Source: Flavobacterium sp. TAB 87 (GTDB taxonomy: Bacteria; Bacteroidota; Bacteroidia; Flavobacteriales; Flavobacteriaceae). Taken from it: DNA of 64,000 bases. The notes below the pieces were generated by a model. The model saw only the letters and a program-made list of their open reading frames with translations. It was not told the origin of the DNA and searched no databases. Of the stretch, positions 47,229 to 55,800 are shown in pieces. Position 1 is the first letter of the stretch. The number at the start of each line of letters is the position of its first letter. The position numbers and the translations under genes were made by a program. The DNA lies in NCBI RefSeq assembly GCF_001529295.1, contig NZ_LLWK01000038.1, positions 496,001 through 560,000 of the forward strand, given 5' to 3'.

Positions 47229-48440
47229 TTATTGGATTGCTTTTACTCGGGTCACCATAAAAGCAATTAGAAAACCAAAAATACCGATGAAAGCAAACGA
47301 AAATTGCAAACCAAAGGCTTCAGCAATGTGACCAATAACGGGTGGACCCATTAAGAAACCCAGAAAACTTACGCTAGAAACAATAGTCAACGCATCGCCA
47401 GGAGCGACCGTCGGGCTTTTGCCCGCGACACTGTATAAAGTAGGCACGATCGTAGAAACTCCCAAGCCGACTAACATAAAAGCTAAGACACACGGGATAA
47501 TATACGGAAAAATTACGGCGGTTAAAAGTCCAGTAGAAACCATTATTCCACTAATTTGAAGCACTTGTTTTCGGCCAAATCTTGTCGTCATTTTATCGCC
47601 TAAAAAACGCCCGCCTGCCATCATTATCATAAACGAGGTGTAGCCCAAAATAACTAGAGAATCGGGTGCTTTTACAATTTCTTTAAAATAAACGCCGCTC
47701 CAATCGAACATAACGCCTTCGCTGGCCATAGAGCAAAAGCCTATTACGCCCAGCCAAATTAAGGAAGCATCGGGTTTGGAAAAGAACTTTCCTTTTTTGG
47801 TCAGCTTTCGATCCTTTGCTTTTATTAAGTAGCTGTAATTAAACCCAACTAATACTAAAACGAAACTAGCTATTAGTGCAAAATGTGTAAATGGATTGAG
47901 TTGTAAAACAGCAATTCCTAAACCAATAAGAGCACCAATGAAACCCGCAAAACTCCAGGTTCCATGAAAAACGCCCATGATGTTTTTCTTTAATAACTTC
48001 TCGGCATAAATACCTTGGGTGTTAACAGCAATATTTGAAACATTGGCAAAAACACCAAACAAGAATAGGGCAGCTGCGAGCTGAAAAGCAGAGCTGGCTA
48101 AACCTATATTAACCAAGCAAATTAAGTAAATTAACACCGAATAGAGTAGGACTTTATGACTGCCATATTTTGTTACAAGTTTGCCTGAGAAAGGCATAAT
48201 AGCCAATTGGCCAAGTGGAATTGCAAAAAGAATACTACCTAATTGACCTTCGCTTAAGTCCAAATAACTTTTAATGTCTGGAATTCGACTTGCCCAAGAA
48301 GCAAAACACAAACCTTTGCTGAAATAAAACATAGAAATTGCCCACCGAATTCGATTTAGATAGGATGTTTTCGAATTTGCATAACTCTTTTTTATTTTCC
48401 CTTTGGGAGTAAATCTTCCAACAAAATTCAAATAAAACAT
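47229..48440 (-). CDS. Major facilitator superfamily transporter
   Basis: 403 aa with about twelve hydrophobic segments. SRIPDIKSYLDLSEGQLGSI near the first helix, GKLVTKYGSHKVLLYSV (loop 2-3 motif) and GDKMTTRFGRKQVLQISG (loop 8-9) are MFS features; the N-terminus has ~35 hydrophilic residues before the first helix. Substrate unknown; the sequence pattern is close to uncharacterised YbjJ-type exporters. Promoter-like TAATTTTG at 48466-48473. Confidence 0.85.
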   Translation of the reverse strand: MFYLNFVGRFTPKGKIKKSYANSKTSYLNRIRWAISMFYFSKGLCFASWASRIPDIKSYLDLSEGQLGSILFAIPLGQLAIMPFSGKLVTKYGSHKVLLYSVLIYLICLVNIGLASSAFQLAAALFLFGVFANVSNIAVNTQGIYAEKLLKKNIMGVFHGTWSFAGFIGALIGLGIAVLQLNPFTHFALIASFVLVLVGFNYSYLIKAKDRKLTKKGKFFSKPDASLIWLGVIGFCSMASEGVMFDWSGVYFKEIVKAPDSLVILGYTSFMIMMAGGRFLGDKMTTRFGRKQVLQISGIMVSTGLLTAVIFPYIIPCVLAFMLVGLGVSTIVPTLYSVAGKSPTVAPGDALTIVSSVSFLGFLMGPPVIGHIAEAFGLQFSFAFIGIFGFLIAFMVTRVKAIQ

Positions 48441-48465
48441 GGATTGCTCTTTTAGAATAAGAGCA

Positions 48466-48473
48466 CAAAATTA
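48466..48473 (-). promoter_or_regulatory. Promoter of the MFS gene
   Basis: Minus-strand TAATTTTG (TAnnTTTG), 26 bases before the ATG at 48440. Confidence 0.45.
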
Positions 48474-48535
48474 ATCAAATTATAACTTTTGACTGAATTT
48501 AATTCCGCTAAAACATAATTTTCTCGGACTCAATT

Positions 48536-49579
48536 TTACAAGAAGACGATTTTTTTGACTGCATTACTTTCGATAGCTGCTCCAATAATCTTCATAACAT
48601 CAGCTCCATCTTGAGCTGTGACTGGTTCATCAGTATTTTTTAAAATAGAGTGGTAAAGGGAGTCAAATAAATCATAGTAATTGCCTTGAAGCGTTGGTGT
48701 TTTCGCTCGAATGATTTTTCCATTTTTTTCAGTATGCAGTAAACCTTGTAAAGATTCGGGTTCTGTTCCCCAATCGGTTCGGTTTGGTTTTTTACCTAAT
48801 TTTAAATCATCTTCTTGCACGTCGCCACGTGGTTTTAAAAAGGATCCTTTTTTACCATGAACAGTAAAAGCAGGATGTGCTTCTCTTACAAAAAAGCCAG
48901 CTTTTAATCGCATTCTAAAATTCTCGTAATATAAGGTTAAATCAATCCAATCGTCTACCAACGAATTTTCTCGGGTAATTCGAATGTCGCCAGAAACGGC
49001 TTTGGGCAATCCAAACAAACACAAGGCTTGGTCAATTAAATGCGGTCCTAAATCTTTTAGAATTCCGGAGCCGTTGTTGGCAGTCTCTTTGTGTTTCTTT
49101 GGACTCAACAGCGGATTGTATCGATCAAAATGAAATTCGGCTTCAACCAATTCTCCTAAAAGGCCTTCCTTAATTATTTTCTGAACGGTTTTAAAATCAC
49201 TATCCCAACGGCGATTCTGAAAAACGCATAATTTCAATCCTTTCGCTTTCGCTAACTCAGCTAATTCTCGCGCTTCTTCAACGGTTGTTGTAAATGCTTT
49301 TTCGACCAAAGCATGTTTCCCTGCGTTGAGTACTTTTTTGGCATACTCAAAATGCGTTGCCACAGGAGTATTGACAATTACCAATTCGATTGAATCGTCG
49401 TTCAAAATAGATTCTATGGACTCAAAGCTTTTTACATTAGGATAATCATTGTGAATTAATTTTTTAGAGCGTTCCCAAGAACCGACCAAGTCGAAACCAG
49501 AATGCAGTTGAAGGAAAGGAGCGTGAAACACTTTTCCGGACATTCCGTATGATAATAAGGCAGTTTTTATTTGTTGCAT
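48536..49579 (-). CDS. Gfo/Idh/MocA family oxidoreductase
   Basis: 347 aa. N-terminal NAD(P)-binding Rossmann part (KTALLSYGMSGKVFHAPFL, LVIVNTPVATHFEYAKKVL, AGKHALVEKAFTTTVEEARE with the EKP/EKA lysine), then the C-terminal substrate domain (GGxx-like GSGILKDLGPHLIDQALCLFG). The glycine loop YGMSG deviates slightly from GxGxxG, as in the yeast GFO-like YhhX/YdgJ branch. Probably oxidises a sugar or polyol; the substrate is unknown. Confidence 0.88.
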   Translation of the reverse strand: MQQIKTALLSYGMSGKVFHAPFLQLHSGFDLVGSWERSKKLIHNDYPNVKSFESIESILNDDSIELVIVNTPVATHFEYAKKVLNAGKHALVEKAFTTTVEEARELAELAKAKGLKLCVFQNRRWDSDFKTVQKIIKEGLLGELVEAEFHFDRYNPLLSPKKHKETANNGSGILKDLGPHLIDQALCLFGLPKAVSGDIRITRENSLVDDWIDLTLYYENFRMRLKAGFFVREAHPAFTVHGKKGSFLKPRGDVQEDDLKLGKKPNRTDWGTEPESLQGLLHTEKNGKIIRAKTPTLQGNYYDLFDSLYHSILKNTDEPVTAQDGADVMKIIGAAIESNAVKKIVFL

Positions 49580-49640
49580 GAATGCTGTTGTTAAGAATAC
49601 TGATTATTGTGAATTTATAAATTTATTATTTCAAGCAGAT

Positions 49641-49835
49641 TTACAGATTGTCCAAATTTTTAAAATGCTTTATGATTTGTTTAGATTTCTCCTTTGTTTC
49701 AATAAAGAAAATATCAATCTTTACAATTGAGCGGCATCTTTTTATTCCGACGAAGGAGAAATCTCCACAAGAAAATTCATCATAAAAATCAGCTAAAATT
49801 ATTATATTTTCGCTCTTTCGTATTGCTTTGGCCAA
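49641..49835 (-). pseudogene. Possible gene remnant, 64 codons
   Basis: An open frame between the OYE and Gfo/Idh genes that overlaps the end of the OYE gene and has only a TTG start. Its translation (ILADFYDEFSCGDFSFVGIK, IVKIDIFFIETKEKSKQIIK) has a strand-helix rhythm like coding sequence, but no ATG and no recognised family. It could be a decayed fragment or chance. Confidence 0.25.
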
Positions 49836-50866
49836 GTCAAATCAACATTTAATTCTTTTGCAAAGTCCAATGCTAAATACGGACTTCTCAATGATTCTCT
49901 GGCAAATAAAACTAAATCGGCCTGATTGGTATTTAAAATGGCTTCAGCTTGAGCCGCTTCGGTAATTAATCCAACCGCTCCAGTTAAAATCTTAGCTTCA
50001 TTTTTGATGCGTTCTGCAAAGGGAACTTGATAATTTGGACCCAACGGAATTTGTTGGTGCGAAACCAAACCTCCCGAAGAAACATCAATTAAATCAACTC
50101 CTTTTTCTTTTAAAATTTTAGATAATTGTATTGACTCATCGATATTCCAGCCGCCATCTGCCCAATCGCTTGCGGAAATGCGCACAAATAAAGGTAAGTT
50201 TTTTGGCCATTCCGATTGAACTGCTTCTACAATTTCTAATGTAAATCGGATTCTATTTTCGAAACTTCCACCGTATTCGTCGGTTCTACGATTGGATAGT
50301 GGTGATAAAAATTGATGCAATAAATAACCGTGAGCTGCATGAATTTCTAAAACTTGATATCCCGCTTCTACTGATCGTTTAGTTGCTTTTTTAAAATCTG
50401 AAATTGTTTTCTGAATTCCGTTTTTATCTAAAGCAGTAGTTTTTTCGTCATCATGATAGCCAATGTCGCTTGGTGAAACAGTTTCCCATCCACCTTGAGT
50501 GGGGTCTAATTTTTTACTGCCCTTCCAAGACGAAGAAACGCTGGCTTTCCGCCCCGCATGTGCAATTTGTATTCCCGGTATCGAATTTTGAGAAATAATA
50601 AACTCGTTGATTTCTTTTAGTTTTTGAATGTGTTCGTCTTTCCAAATTCCTAAGTCGTCTGGAGAAATTCTGGCTTCGGGCGAAACTGCCGTAGCTTCTT
50701 GAACAATCAGTCCGGCGCCACCGGTAGCACGGCTACCCAAGTGAACCAAATGCCAGTTGTTTGCAAAACCATCTGCCGATGAATATTGACACATAGGAGA
50801 AATGGCAATTCTATTTTTAAAAGTGATACTTTTTATAGTTAATGGAGAGAATAATTGTATGGGCAT
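49802..50866 (-). CDS. Old yellow enzyme family NADH:flavin oxidoreductase (NamA/YqjM-like)
   Basis: 354 aa, FMN-binding TIM barrel. Features of the YqjM (NamA) branch: FKNRIAISPMCQYSSADGFA with the Cys near the flavin, HLGSRATGGAGLIVQEATAV, EIHAAHGYLLHQFLSPLSNR with the catalytic HxxH area, and RTDEYGGSFENRIRFTLEIV. C-terminal AVGLITEAAQAEAIL and VLFARESLRSPYLALDFAK bind the phosphate. Reduces activated C=C bonds with NAD(P)H. Own promoter at 50919-50926. Confidence 0.9.
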   Translation of the reverse strand: MPIQLFSPLTIKSITFKNRIAISPMCQYSSADGFANNWHLVHLGSRATGGAGLIVQEATAVSPEARISPDDLGIWKDEHIQKLKEINEFIISQNSIPGIQIAHAGRKASVSSSWKGSKKLDPTQGGWETVSPSDIGYHDDEKTTALDKNGIQKTISDFKKATKRSVEAGYQVLEIHAAHGYLLHQFLSPLSNRRTDEYGGSFENRIRFTLEIVEAVQSEWPKNLPLFVRISASDWADGGWNIDESIQLSKILKEKGVDLIDVSSGGLVSHQQIPLGPNYQVPFAERIKNEAKILTGAVGLITEAAQAEAILNTNQADLVLFARESLRSPYLALDFAKELNVDLTWPKQYERAKI

Positions 50867-50918
50867 AGTTGTACTATTTAGCAGTTTTAGGCTACTTATT
50901 AAATTCAGTAGCTAAAAG

Positions 50919-50926
50919 CAAAGTTA
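50919..50926 (-). promoter_or_regulatory. Promoter of the OYE gene
   Basis: Minus-strand TAACTTTG (TAnnTTTG) 53 bases ahead of the ATG. Upstream of it lies a hairpin-like AAATGTTT...AAACATTT at 50953-50978. Confidence 0.45.
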
Positions 50927-50964
50927 CAGCATCTGCTCAAAAGGAGAATTTTAAATGTTTATTA

Positions 50965-50981
50965 ATTAACAAACATTTAAA
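50965..50981. repeat. 17-bp repeat, copy 1
   Basis: ATTAACAAACATTTAAA, repeated identically and in the same orientation at 56189-56205; the two copies enclose the whole bacteriocin locus. Confidence 0.5.
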
Positions 50982-51170
50982 ACGTATAAAATACGATATT
51001 AGATTTTACTGTAAAATCTGTTTATTCCACAAATCATGATATTGTCCTTTTTGCTCTAATAGCTTTTTATGATTTCGTGATTCTATAATTACACCCTCTT
51101 TCATGACTATAATTGTATCTGCATTCGCAATAGTACTTAATCTGTGCGCAATTACAATAACTGTTTTTCC

Positions 51171-51173
51171 TTA
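51171..51173 (-). other. In-frame nonsense codon before the ATPase H loop
   Basis: TAA follows ...VIDNFKA and precedes [15 protein letters not shown] in the same frame. A single C-to-T change from CAA (Gln) would explain it. It removes the switch histidine and the C-terminus. Confidence 0.75.
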
Positions 51174-51549
51174 TGCCTTAAAATTGTCGATAACCTCTTT
51201 TACAATTCTTTCTGAGTTTGTATCTAATGAAGAAGTAGCTTCGTCCATCAATAAAATTTCGGGATTCTTGTATAATGCTCTTGCAATAGCAATTCTCTGT
51301 TTTTGACCACCAGAGAGCATGGTTCCGTTTTCTACTATTTGAGATTGAAAACCATTTGGTAGTTTCTCAACAAACTCCGAAATCCCTAATTGTTTCGCTA
51401 AATCTATAACGCGTTGTATATTGGGAAACGAATCCCCCAAAGCGATATTCTCAATAATATCTCCCGACAACAGATTAAGTTGTTGCGGAATAACACCTAC
51501 ACAATTTCTTAAACTATGATAATGAACAAATTGAGTGTCATAATTCCCA

Positions 51550-51563
51550 ATATATATATATAT
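51550..51563. repeat. TA dinucleotide repeat at a frameshift
   Basis: Fourteen bases of alternating A and T inside the ATPase coding region. With one repeat unit fewer the frame reads [20 protein letters not shown] and joins the downstream LSGD...LSGGQ part. Confidence 0.75.
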
Positions 51564-52474
51564 CCTTCTTTTATAGGATACAAATTTTGTAGTAAAGAAA
51601 TCAATGTCGTTTTTCCACTACCACTTTCTCCAACTATTGCAGTAGTTTCATTTTGCTTAAATACGGCATTAAAGTTTTTAAAGACTTCTGCCCTTGAACC
51701 ATAACGAAAAGATACGTTCTCGAATTTTATATCTCCAAGATTCTCTTTAAGTAAAACGATTTTATTTTCTGTTTCTTCTCGTTCCAAATCCATTATTTCA
51801 AAAAGTCTATCAGCTGCAATTAATGCATTTTGAGCCGTTTTGTTCATCCCGATTAAAGATGCAACTGGCGATGTAAAATAACCAATTAAAGCATAAAAAG
51901 AAAACAATTCTCCAGGAGTAATAGACCTATTAATCACGTAACCAGATCCGATCCAAATTAAAACAACCGTAAATATAGAGGCTAAAAATTGCGTAGATGT
52001 ACCCGCAAAAATTCCATTTAATCCTGATTTATAAGTGGTAAACAAAAGCTTTACAAATTTGTTTTCTGTTTTTAGATTTGAAAAATCCTCAATACCAAAT
52101 TCTTTGACAGTTCGTATATGTGTAACACTCTCTACAAGCTGTGTTTGTAGCTCGGCGGCATTTTCCATGATATTTCGCTCTACTTTCTTGTTGAATTTAT
52201 TTAGAATAAAATAAATCACCACATATAAAGGAATAACCAGTACTATTACCAAAGCTAGTTTCCAATAATAGGTAAACATTAAGATAAAGGAGAAAATTAC
52301 GACAAAAACATTAACAATCATTTCTATAGCGACTTCATTTATAAAGGAACGAATTTTAACCGCATCGTTTATACGAGATGTAATTTCGCCAATCTGCATC
52401 GTATCAAAAAAACGTTGAGGTAAATGCAAAAGATGTTTGTAATACCCCAGAATTAATTTAGCATCAATTAACTG

Positions 52475-52479
52475 CCCCC
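52475..52479. repeat. G5 run at a frameshift
   Basis: Five C on the plus strand. With four, the frame runs VFVMKTGQLIDAKLILGYYK on into HLLHLPQRFFDTM, joining peptidase and membrane parts. Confidence 0.8.
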
Positions 52480-53158
52480 GTCTTCATTACAAATACACTC
52501 TTCTTAGAACTTAAATAGGCTTGGAGTAAAATAATCAAAATCATTGATATGCTTAATAAATTCAATAGCTTTTTATTACCATCTACCAGAACATAATCGG
52601 TAATTTTCTGTATATAAATTGACATTGCCAATCCTAAGACAGTAAACAATATTGCACCAATTAAGGCTTGAATTAGGATAGTTTTGTGTGGCTGTATAAG
52701 GTGCAAAAATCGTTTTACAGGCGAAACTTTTTCATTTCTAATTTTAAAATCATCATTGGGGGCAAAAAGAATTAGCACACCCGACCATATTTTTTGAAAG
52801 TCATCAATAGTATAGGTTTCCATTTTACCAAAACCCGGATCCATAACCGTGATTTTAGATTTTTCTACCTTGTAAATTACCACATAATGGTGTAATTGCT
52901 CTTTTGTAATAATGTGAGCAATGGCAGGAAGCGGAATCTTATCCAGAGAATCCAGCCCGCCTTTTACTCCCTTTGCAATAAATCCCATCTTTTGGGCTCC
53001 CTCAATAATCCCTAATACATTTGTACCTCTTTTATCTGTATTGGCATATTGTCTAATTCTTGCTATGGGCAAGTTAACGTTGAAATGGTTTCCAATAGAT
53101 GCCAAACAAGCAGCACCACAATCTTGAATATCATGTTGTTTTATTTGTATTGAAGCCA

Positions 53159-54298
53159 TTATGTTGTTATTTGCTTTGGATTTAACCAATCATCTACTTT
53201 ATCAAACAATAAATCGAACAAACTTCTACGTGCTATGGTATATCTTGTTGTCAATGTCATTCCTTTGGAAACATTTGTTTTGTAACCTGATTTAACCTGT
53301 AACTCTTTTGAGTCAAGTGCACAGCGTACTTTAAAGAAAGCCTGCTCTCCCTGAATGGTTATATTATGATCTATATCGATAACTTTTCCTTCTAATAATC
53401 CCCATTGATTGTAGTTGAATGCATCCAATTGAAATTTTACTTTTTGACTTTTTTGTATAAGCCCAATATCCTTGGGGGAAACATTATTCTCGACAATAAG
53501 ATAATCTGCTGCCGAAAGTGTAGCGATTGGTTGCGAAGCATTTATAAAAGAACCTATCTGAACTCCTGAAAAATTTTCGATTGTTCCCGAAATGGGAGCT
53601 AGTACTACATAATTAACTGATTCGGCTTTAATTTTAGCTACTGCACCATTCAGACTTTTTAATCGTTCTTCTAAATCTCTTTTTTGATTTTCCCAAGTCG
53701 ACTTTTGTTGTCTTACATAACTTTGTAAAGCATGTTTTGTAAAGCGACATTCATAATCATATTTCTCATATTCTGCTTTTGCAATAATATCTTTATCGTA
53801 CAATTTTTTATTTCTGTCGTAATTTAGTTGAGACTGAGTAACTTTACTTTCTAATTCACTCTTATGTGCTTGAAATTTAAAAAAAATCCTCCCGAGCAGT
53901 CGAAGTAGCTAAATGAGAGACTCTATTAAGCAATAGATTATTGATGTCTTTTAGCAAAGACGAAACGGAACGAGACAAAGTATCCTGAGTTTTTTTGTCT
54001 GCATCAAGGCTCAATTTAGAAATTTTTATGAGCGTATCTCCCTTTTTAACAATAGCATTATTCCTTAAAAAAAGCCAAGTAACCCTGCCGCTAACTATGG
54101 AGGTAACAGGAACATTATCGGTTTTACTGCGAATAACACCACGGCTCTGACTGCTGATATCTACTTTAATAATGGGTAATAACGTTAAGAAAATAATAAG
54201 CGCAAGAACTATTACCATATATATAGAGAGAGGCTTTTGGTTTTGTTTTTTGCGATAAGATTTTCGAGAGTGTTTATTGGGTCTGAACTAAAATTCAT
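53159..54298 (-). pseudogene. HlyD-family secretion adaptor, frameshifted twice
   Basis: Membrane fusion protein of a type I exporter: one N-terminal membrane helix (YMVIVLALIIFLTLLPIIKV), a barrel-sandwich start (VDISSQSRGVIRSKT, SIVSGRVTWLF), a coiled-coil stretch and the C-terminal APISGTIENFSGVQIGSFI and LLFDKVDDWLNP. The start ATG at 54298 reads MNFSSDP, then the frame is lost by one base near 54277 and resumes as NKHSRKSYRKKQNQ. A second break is an extra T in a T8 run (53879-53886, after REDFF), after which KFQAHKSELESKVTQ continues. Corrected, it gives 379 aa, a little short for the family. Translationally coupled to the ABC exporter. Confidence 0.8.
53879..53886. repeat. T8 run at a frameshift in the HlyD gene
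   Basis: Eight A on the plus strand; seven would keep REDFFKFQAHKSELESKV in one frame. Confidence 0.75.
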
Positions 54299-54303
54299 TT
54301 TTT

Positions 54304-54500
54304 TTAAATAAAAATTGAAAAAATACTTACAACCACGCTTAAAACAATGATCTGAAATGAAGTTTTTATATCTTTTAAACTCTTTGCCAAATCCTCATCC
54401 CACATAAAATGCAAACTCAATAAAAAAGAAAAACAATTGGAATATGGATTAATATTCCTAAAAACCGCACCTTCTTTGAATCGATAGAAATTTCTTTCAT
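54304..54500 (-). pseudogene. Small two-helix membrane protein, frameshifted
   Basis: Starts MKEISIDSKKVRFLGILIHI at 54500 but stops after 27 codons; adding one T to the T6 run (54422-54427) gives a 65-aa protein continuing PIVFLFLLSLHFMWDEDLAK and ending in SFQIIVLSVVVSIFSIFI, with two membrane helices. Its stop lies 5 bases before the HlyD ATG. Candidate immunity or accessory protein of the peptide system; family not recognised. Confidence 0.55.
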
Positions 54501-54661
54501 TTTATACTAATCTTTTAGTTTATAATTTCTAATAATTCTTGTGCAATTTTAATTTTATTAATAGTTGTCAATTCTGTTTCAATTTTTAGTTTCTTATGTC
54601 TGTTTTATTGTAAGTTAGAATTTCATTTATAAGTGTTTTTATTTAATTCTATTAAGTTTAC

Positions 54662-54811
54662 TTAATGGCTGATATAAAATAAAGTCTTACCTAATATTTC
54701 TCCTAAAAGATAAAAGCAAAAGATGAAAAATAATGACGTATATAAGATTGTTAGTGCTTTTTTGTACTTTTTACCTAAAAAAATTTTTTCAAGTATACTT
54801 TGTTGTTCCAT
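54662..54811 (-). CDS. Tiny membrane protein in the bacteriocin locus
   Basis: 49 aa, MEQQSILEKIFLGKKYKKAL followed by one strong membrane helix (LTILYTSLFFIFCFYLLGEI) and a short tail LGKTLFYISH. Intact frame with ATG; too small for standard gene calling. A basic cytoplasmic start and a single helix are seen in many small bacteriocin immunity proteins, but no family is recognised. It lies between the peptide genes and the export genes on the same strand. Confidence 0.55.
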   Translation of the reverse strand: MEQQSILEKIFLGKKYKKALTILYTSLFFIFCFYLLGEILGKTLFYISH

Positions 54812-54917
54812 AATTTTTTTTTAAATGAATTAGCTAATTGTCCTTGTCAAAATAAATCTAGGTGAAAATAATTGAAATTACTTGCTCTAGATTTCAATAA
54901 CGTTACCTAGCATTAAT

Positions 54918-54956
54918 ATACTGATTGCAAGAAAAAAACCTTCTTGCAATCAGTAT
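54918..54956. promoter_or_regulatory. 16-bp perfect hairpin inside the bacteriocin locus
   Basis: ATACTGATTGCAAGAA and its exact complement around a 7-base loop. It lies 113 bases after the second peptide stop and about 110 bases before the first tiny membrane protein gene. No T-run follows on the minus strand, so it may be an attenuator or RNA-stabilising hairpin rather than a full terminator. The surrounding 54812-55068 shows no convincing gene. Confidence 0.6.
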
Positions 54957-55068
54957 AAAAGTTTTTTTTAACATGATAAGGAACAATATAGTTCTTATTG
55001 TTTTCCTGCACATAAAATAAAAAAACTAATTTTAAATTACTTTAGAAAATAATATCATAAATAGCTTT

Positions 55069-55200
55069 CTACTTACAAGCATGCCCAGCTTCCGCATCTT
55101 TGTACCCAATATAGATTCCGAGAGCTATCGCAAATAACAATAATCCTCCACCATTAGTTTCTTTTTGTTCTTCTAGAGTTAATTCTTTTAAATTTTCCAT
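55069..55200 (-). CDS. Double-glycine leader peptide 1 (bacteriocin-like), 43 aa
   Basis: MENLKELTLEEQKETNGG is a classic double-glycine leader (hydrophobic L4, L7, L9, acidic E10, GG at 17-18) as cut by C39 peptidases. The 25-residue mature part starts GLLLFAIALGIYIGYKDAEA, is hydrophobic with a GxxxG motif (G28-G32) and ends GHACK with one Cys. The C39 exporter is encoded downstream on the same strand. Small hydrophobic peptides of this kind in Flavobacteriaceae are usually labelled bacteriocin-like; antimicrobial or signalling activity is unproven. Confidence 0.75.
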   Translation of the reverse strand: MENLKELTLEEQKETNGGGLLLFAIALGIYIGYKDAEAGHACK

Positions 55201-55210
55201 AATTTTCAAA

Positions 55211-55387
55211 TTAATTAGTTGCATAATATAAGGCTCTTCCTATTTTTTCTCCTGCATAATAACCAGCTCCCACGATAGAAATGCATCCTAAAATTATTGG
55301 AAGAATTCCCCCTTCAACTTCTTGTACTTCCTGAGGATTAAGCTCCACTAAATTCAAATCTTCTAAATTCACTAATGATAATTCCAT
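55211..55387 (-). CDS. Double-glycine leader peptide 2 (bacteriocin-like), 58 aa
   Basis: The leader MELSLVNLEDLNLVELNPQE continues VQEVEGG (GG at 26-27), again with spaced Leu and acidic residues. The 31-residue mature part ILPIILGCISIVGAGYYAGE plus KIGRALYYATN has a hydrophobic helix with a GxxxG motif (G42-G46) and a cationic end. Together with the next peptide gene 10 bases downstream it looks like a two-peptide (class IIb type) pair. It starts 18 bases after the HTH gene stop. Confidence 0.75.
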   Translation of the reverse strand: MELSLVNLEDLNLVELNPQEVQEVEGGILPIILGCISIVGAGYYAGEKIGRALYYATN

Positions 55388-55405
55388 AGTTTATTTTTTT
55401 AATTG

Positions 55406-55771
55406 TTAAATAATAATTTCAACAAAATCTTTTTCTCGAGAACTTTTTTGTTGAAGCAAACATATCATAGTTCTGTCTAGTAAAATTGTACGGAAGTTAA
55501 AACCTCCAAAAATTTCTTTTGCTTCGTTGTCTATTATCGTTTTAAGGGAATAATTTAATTCTAAGTCAAATGAAGTTTCGTAAAAAAAACTTTCTCGTTT
55601 TTTACAATATTTTATAGGAGCTTCTAGATCTTTAATAACATCAATTATGTTGTACAACTGGCTACGGCTTAGAGACATTTTTCTAGCAAAATTATCGGGT
55701 GTGCCTGTTTTTTCGGCGCCAATTAATTGATGCATCTTTTTTATCCGCTCTATTTGTTTGATAAAATTCAT
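55406..55771 (-). CDS. Small HTH protein, likely regulator of the bacteriocin locus
   Basis: 121 aa. Residues ~1-75 look like a winged or simple HTH (MNFIKQIERIKKMHQLIGAE, DNFARKMSLSRSQLYNIIDV, IKDLEAPIKYCKKRESFFYE). The rest is an alpha/beta tail (NYSLKTIIDNEAKEIFGGFN). Small HTH proteins of this type commonly precede double-glycine peptide genes in flavobacteria. First gene of the locus; direct repeats CTTGAATCG upstream may be its binding sites. Confidence 0.65.
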   Translation of the reverse strand: MNFIKQIERIKKMHQLIGAEKTGTPDNFARKMSLSRSQLYNIIDVIKDLEAPIKYCKKRESFFYETSFDLELNYSLKTIIDNEAKEIFGGFNFRTILLDRTMICLLQQKSSREKDFVEIII

Positions 55772-55800
55772 AAGACTGTATTATAAAAATTAATAAAAAA

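Larger units (their letters stand above)
51006..53159 (-). pseudogene. Peptidase-containing ABC exporter (C39), broken in three places
   Basis: In family order: C39 peptidase domain (DCGAACLASI nucleophile Cys, HYVVIY His, MDPG Asp), which trims double-glycine leaders; a six-helix ABC membrane part (FFDTMQIGEITSRINDAV); and an ATPase with Walker [11 protein letters not shown], signature [15 protein letters not shown] and Walker [13 protein letters not shown]. The reading frame breaks at a G5 run (52475-52479, one base too many), at a TA repeat (51550-51563, two bases too many) and at a TAA codon (51171-51173) after IDNFKA, beyond which [17 protein letters not shown] (H loop) still reads. Without the lesions it would be 716 aa, the normal family length. 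Its ATG overlaps the adaptor stop (TAATG). Exporter of the upstream peptides by context. Confidence 0.85.

Noticed and set aside
51006..53159. Programmed frameshifting to explain the split exporter
   Set aside because: Three separate breaks of different kinds, one a plain nonsense codon, and no slippery heptamer with a downstream structure.
54870..55025. 36-codon minus-strand ORF starting MCRKTIRTILFLIMLKK in the bacteriocin locus
   Set aside because: It runs straight through both arms of the 16-bp hairpin and lacks a double-glycine motif, so its open frame is probably a by-product of that structure.
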